From: Clostridia bacterium | GTDB lineage: Bacteria; Bacillota; Clostridia; Oscillospirales; Butyricicoccaceae | Assembly: GCA_900763355.1 (NCBI GenBank) | Contig: CAAFJY010000072.1 | Span: 1 to 6,513 of the forward strand | Length of the DNA stretch: 6,513 nucleotides | Direction of reading: 5' to 3' | Shown here: positions 5,979 to 6,513 of the stretch, one piece after another | Layout of the letters: each line of letters starts with the position of its first letter | Position numbering within the stretch: the first letter of the stretch is position 1 | Translations under genes and position numbers: made by a program | Notes under the pieces: generated by a model | Database searches by the model: none | What the model saw: only the letters and a program-made list of their open reading frames with translations | What the model was told of the DNA's origin: nothing

Positions 5979-6485
5979 ATGATGCACCGGTCCCATGCTG
6001 CCCCCGCGGCGGCGATGATCCTCTCCCTCTGCCTGCTGTTTGCCCTTTCCGCCTGCGGCGGGGAGGGTGCGGTCACGGGGCCTGCGGCGGCGGTGAATCA
6101 TTATTCCGCCGTCCACGCTGGGGTGCCTTATGCCATTTCGGTGGATGCCGCCTGTTTTTCGGGCGGCGCTTTTTATTATATCAGTACAAAACAGACGGAA
6201 AACGGCGGGCTGCTGCCCTGCCAGCTCTATTCCTTTTCCCCGGAGACCGGGGCAGGCGGGTGGATGGAGCCCTTCCGCCTGGCCCTCCGGGCGTGGGAAC
6301 AGGCCGCGGGGCAGACTGTCAACGGCATCACCGCCCTCACCGGCGGGGCGGAGGGGACGCTGTATCTCGCGGCCCACAGTCTCCCTGCCGGGGCCGAGCC
6401 CGACACGCCCCAGCCCCTCTGGATCCTGGCCTATGTCCCGGGGGCGGAGGAGCTGACCTGGGCGGCACCCGCGTCCGCGTATTGA
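5979..6485 (+). CDS. Truncated paralogue of the propeller-type lipoprotein
   Basis: This gene encodes 168 residues with a signal peptide (about 1-25) and the lipobox Leu-Ser-Ala-Cys, so Cys26 should be lipidated and the protein held on the outer membrane face. Its body follows the same plan as the start of the large lipoprotein on the other strand: a GGAFYYISTKQ strand, QLYSFSPETG, then a GAEGTLYLAAHS strand and WILAYVPGAEELTW, matching GRVYYTAEGEG, EGTLFLLTRR and WLLQLDGAGNVLQ there. It ends at TGA 6483-6485, at about the middle of the propeller-like domain, with no solute-binding domain. The promoter and ribosome binding site look functional, so a short product may be made, but an incomplete propeller is unlikely to fold normally. 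Truncation by mutation, a frameshift near the end, or a sequence error are all possible; the window ends 28 bases later. Confidence 0.65.
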   Translation: MMHRSHAAPAAAMILSLCLLFALSACGGEGAVTGPAAAVNHYSAVHAGVPYAISVDAACFSGGAFYYISTKQTENGGLLPCQLYSFSPETGAGGWMEPFRLALRAWEQAAGQTVNGITALTGGAEGTLYLAAHSLPAGAEPDTPQPLWILAYVPGAEELTWAAPASAY

Positions 6486-6513
6486 CATTTTCCGCAAAAC
6501 CCACTTTTCCCAA

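Noticed and set aside
5319..6497. Minus-strand open frame of 392 codons crossing the divergent promoter region
   Set aside because: It runs antisense to the truncated lipoprotein gene, through the intergenic promoters and out of frame into the membrane protein gene. The product is low-complexity Arg/Pro/Gly and has no start signals.
1..6513. Mobile elements, CRISPR arrays, tRNA or rRNA genes
   Set aside because: No transposase or integrase frames, regular repeat-spacer pattern, or recognisable structural RNA sequence was seen on either strand.

Overview
The window is GC-rich bacterial DNA of Firmicutes type. The genes have strong AGGAGG-type ribosome binding sites, sigma-A-like promoters, Rho-independent terminators and secreted lipoproteins. 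A gut Clostridia member of the Oscillospiraceae type (Flavonifractor or Lawsonibacter-like) fits best, but this is inferred from style and protein families. There is no rRNA or other marker gene. Nearly everything is on the minus strand; the one plus-strand gene is at the right end.

Read along the minus strand, the layout starts with a gene for a 550-residue membrane-anchored protein of unknown function (5731 to 4079). It has its own promoter and a candidate operator, and ends at a hairpin terminator (4040-4065). Immediately after the terminator a promoter with a perfect extended -10 drives a compact cluster. The cluster holds an ECF-type sigma factor (3974 to 3456), a membrane-spanning DUF4367 protein that is probably its anti-sigma factor (3459 to 2779, ATGA overlap), a small Sec-exported beta-rich protein (2711 to 2364, GTG start), and a lipoprotein (2321 to 82). 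The lipoprotein joins an N-terminal propeller-like domain to a family 1 extracellular solute-binding domain. A strong hairpin (22-56) closes the left end.

The lipoprotein gene is broken in this sequence. One G appears to be missing in a G5 tract at 1495-1499, and restoring it gives a continuous 746-residue protein. On the plus strand at the right end, a divergent gene (5979 to 6485) encodes a lipoprotein resembling only the N-terminal part of that protein. It stops at 168 residues and looks like a truncated paralogue.

The simplest model is a cell-envelope sensing locus. The sigma/anti-sigma pair is co-transcribed with two exported proteins that could sense or respond to something outside the cell. 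No transporter permease, mobile element, CRISPR array or RNA gene is visible. No stretch longer than 300 bases lacks a gene; the longest gap is the divergent promoter region 5732-5978.
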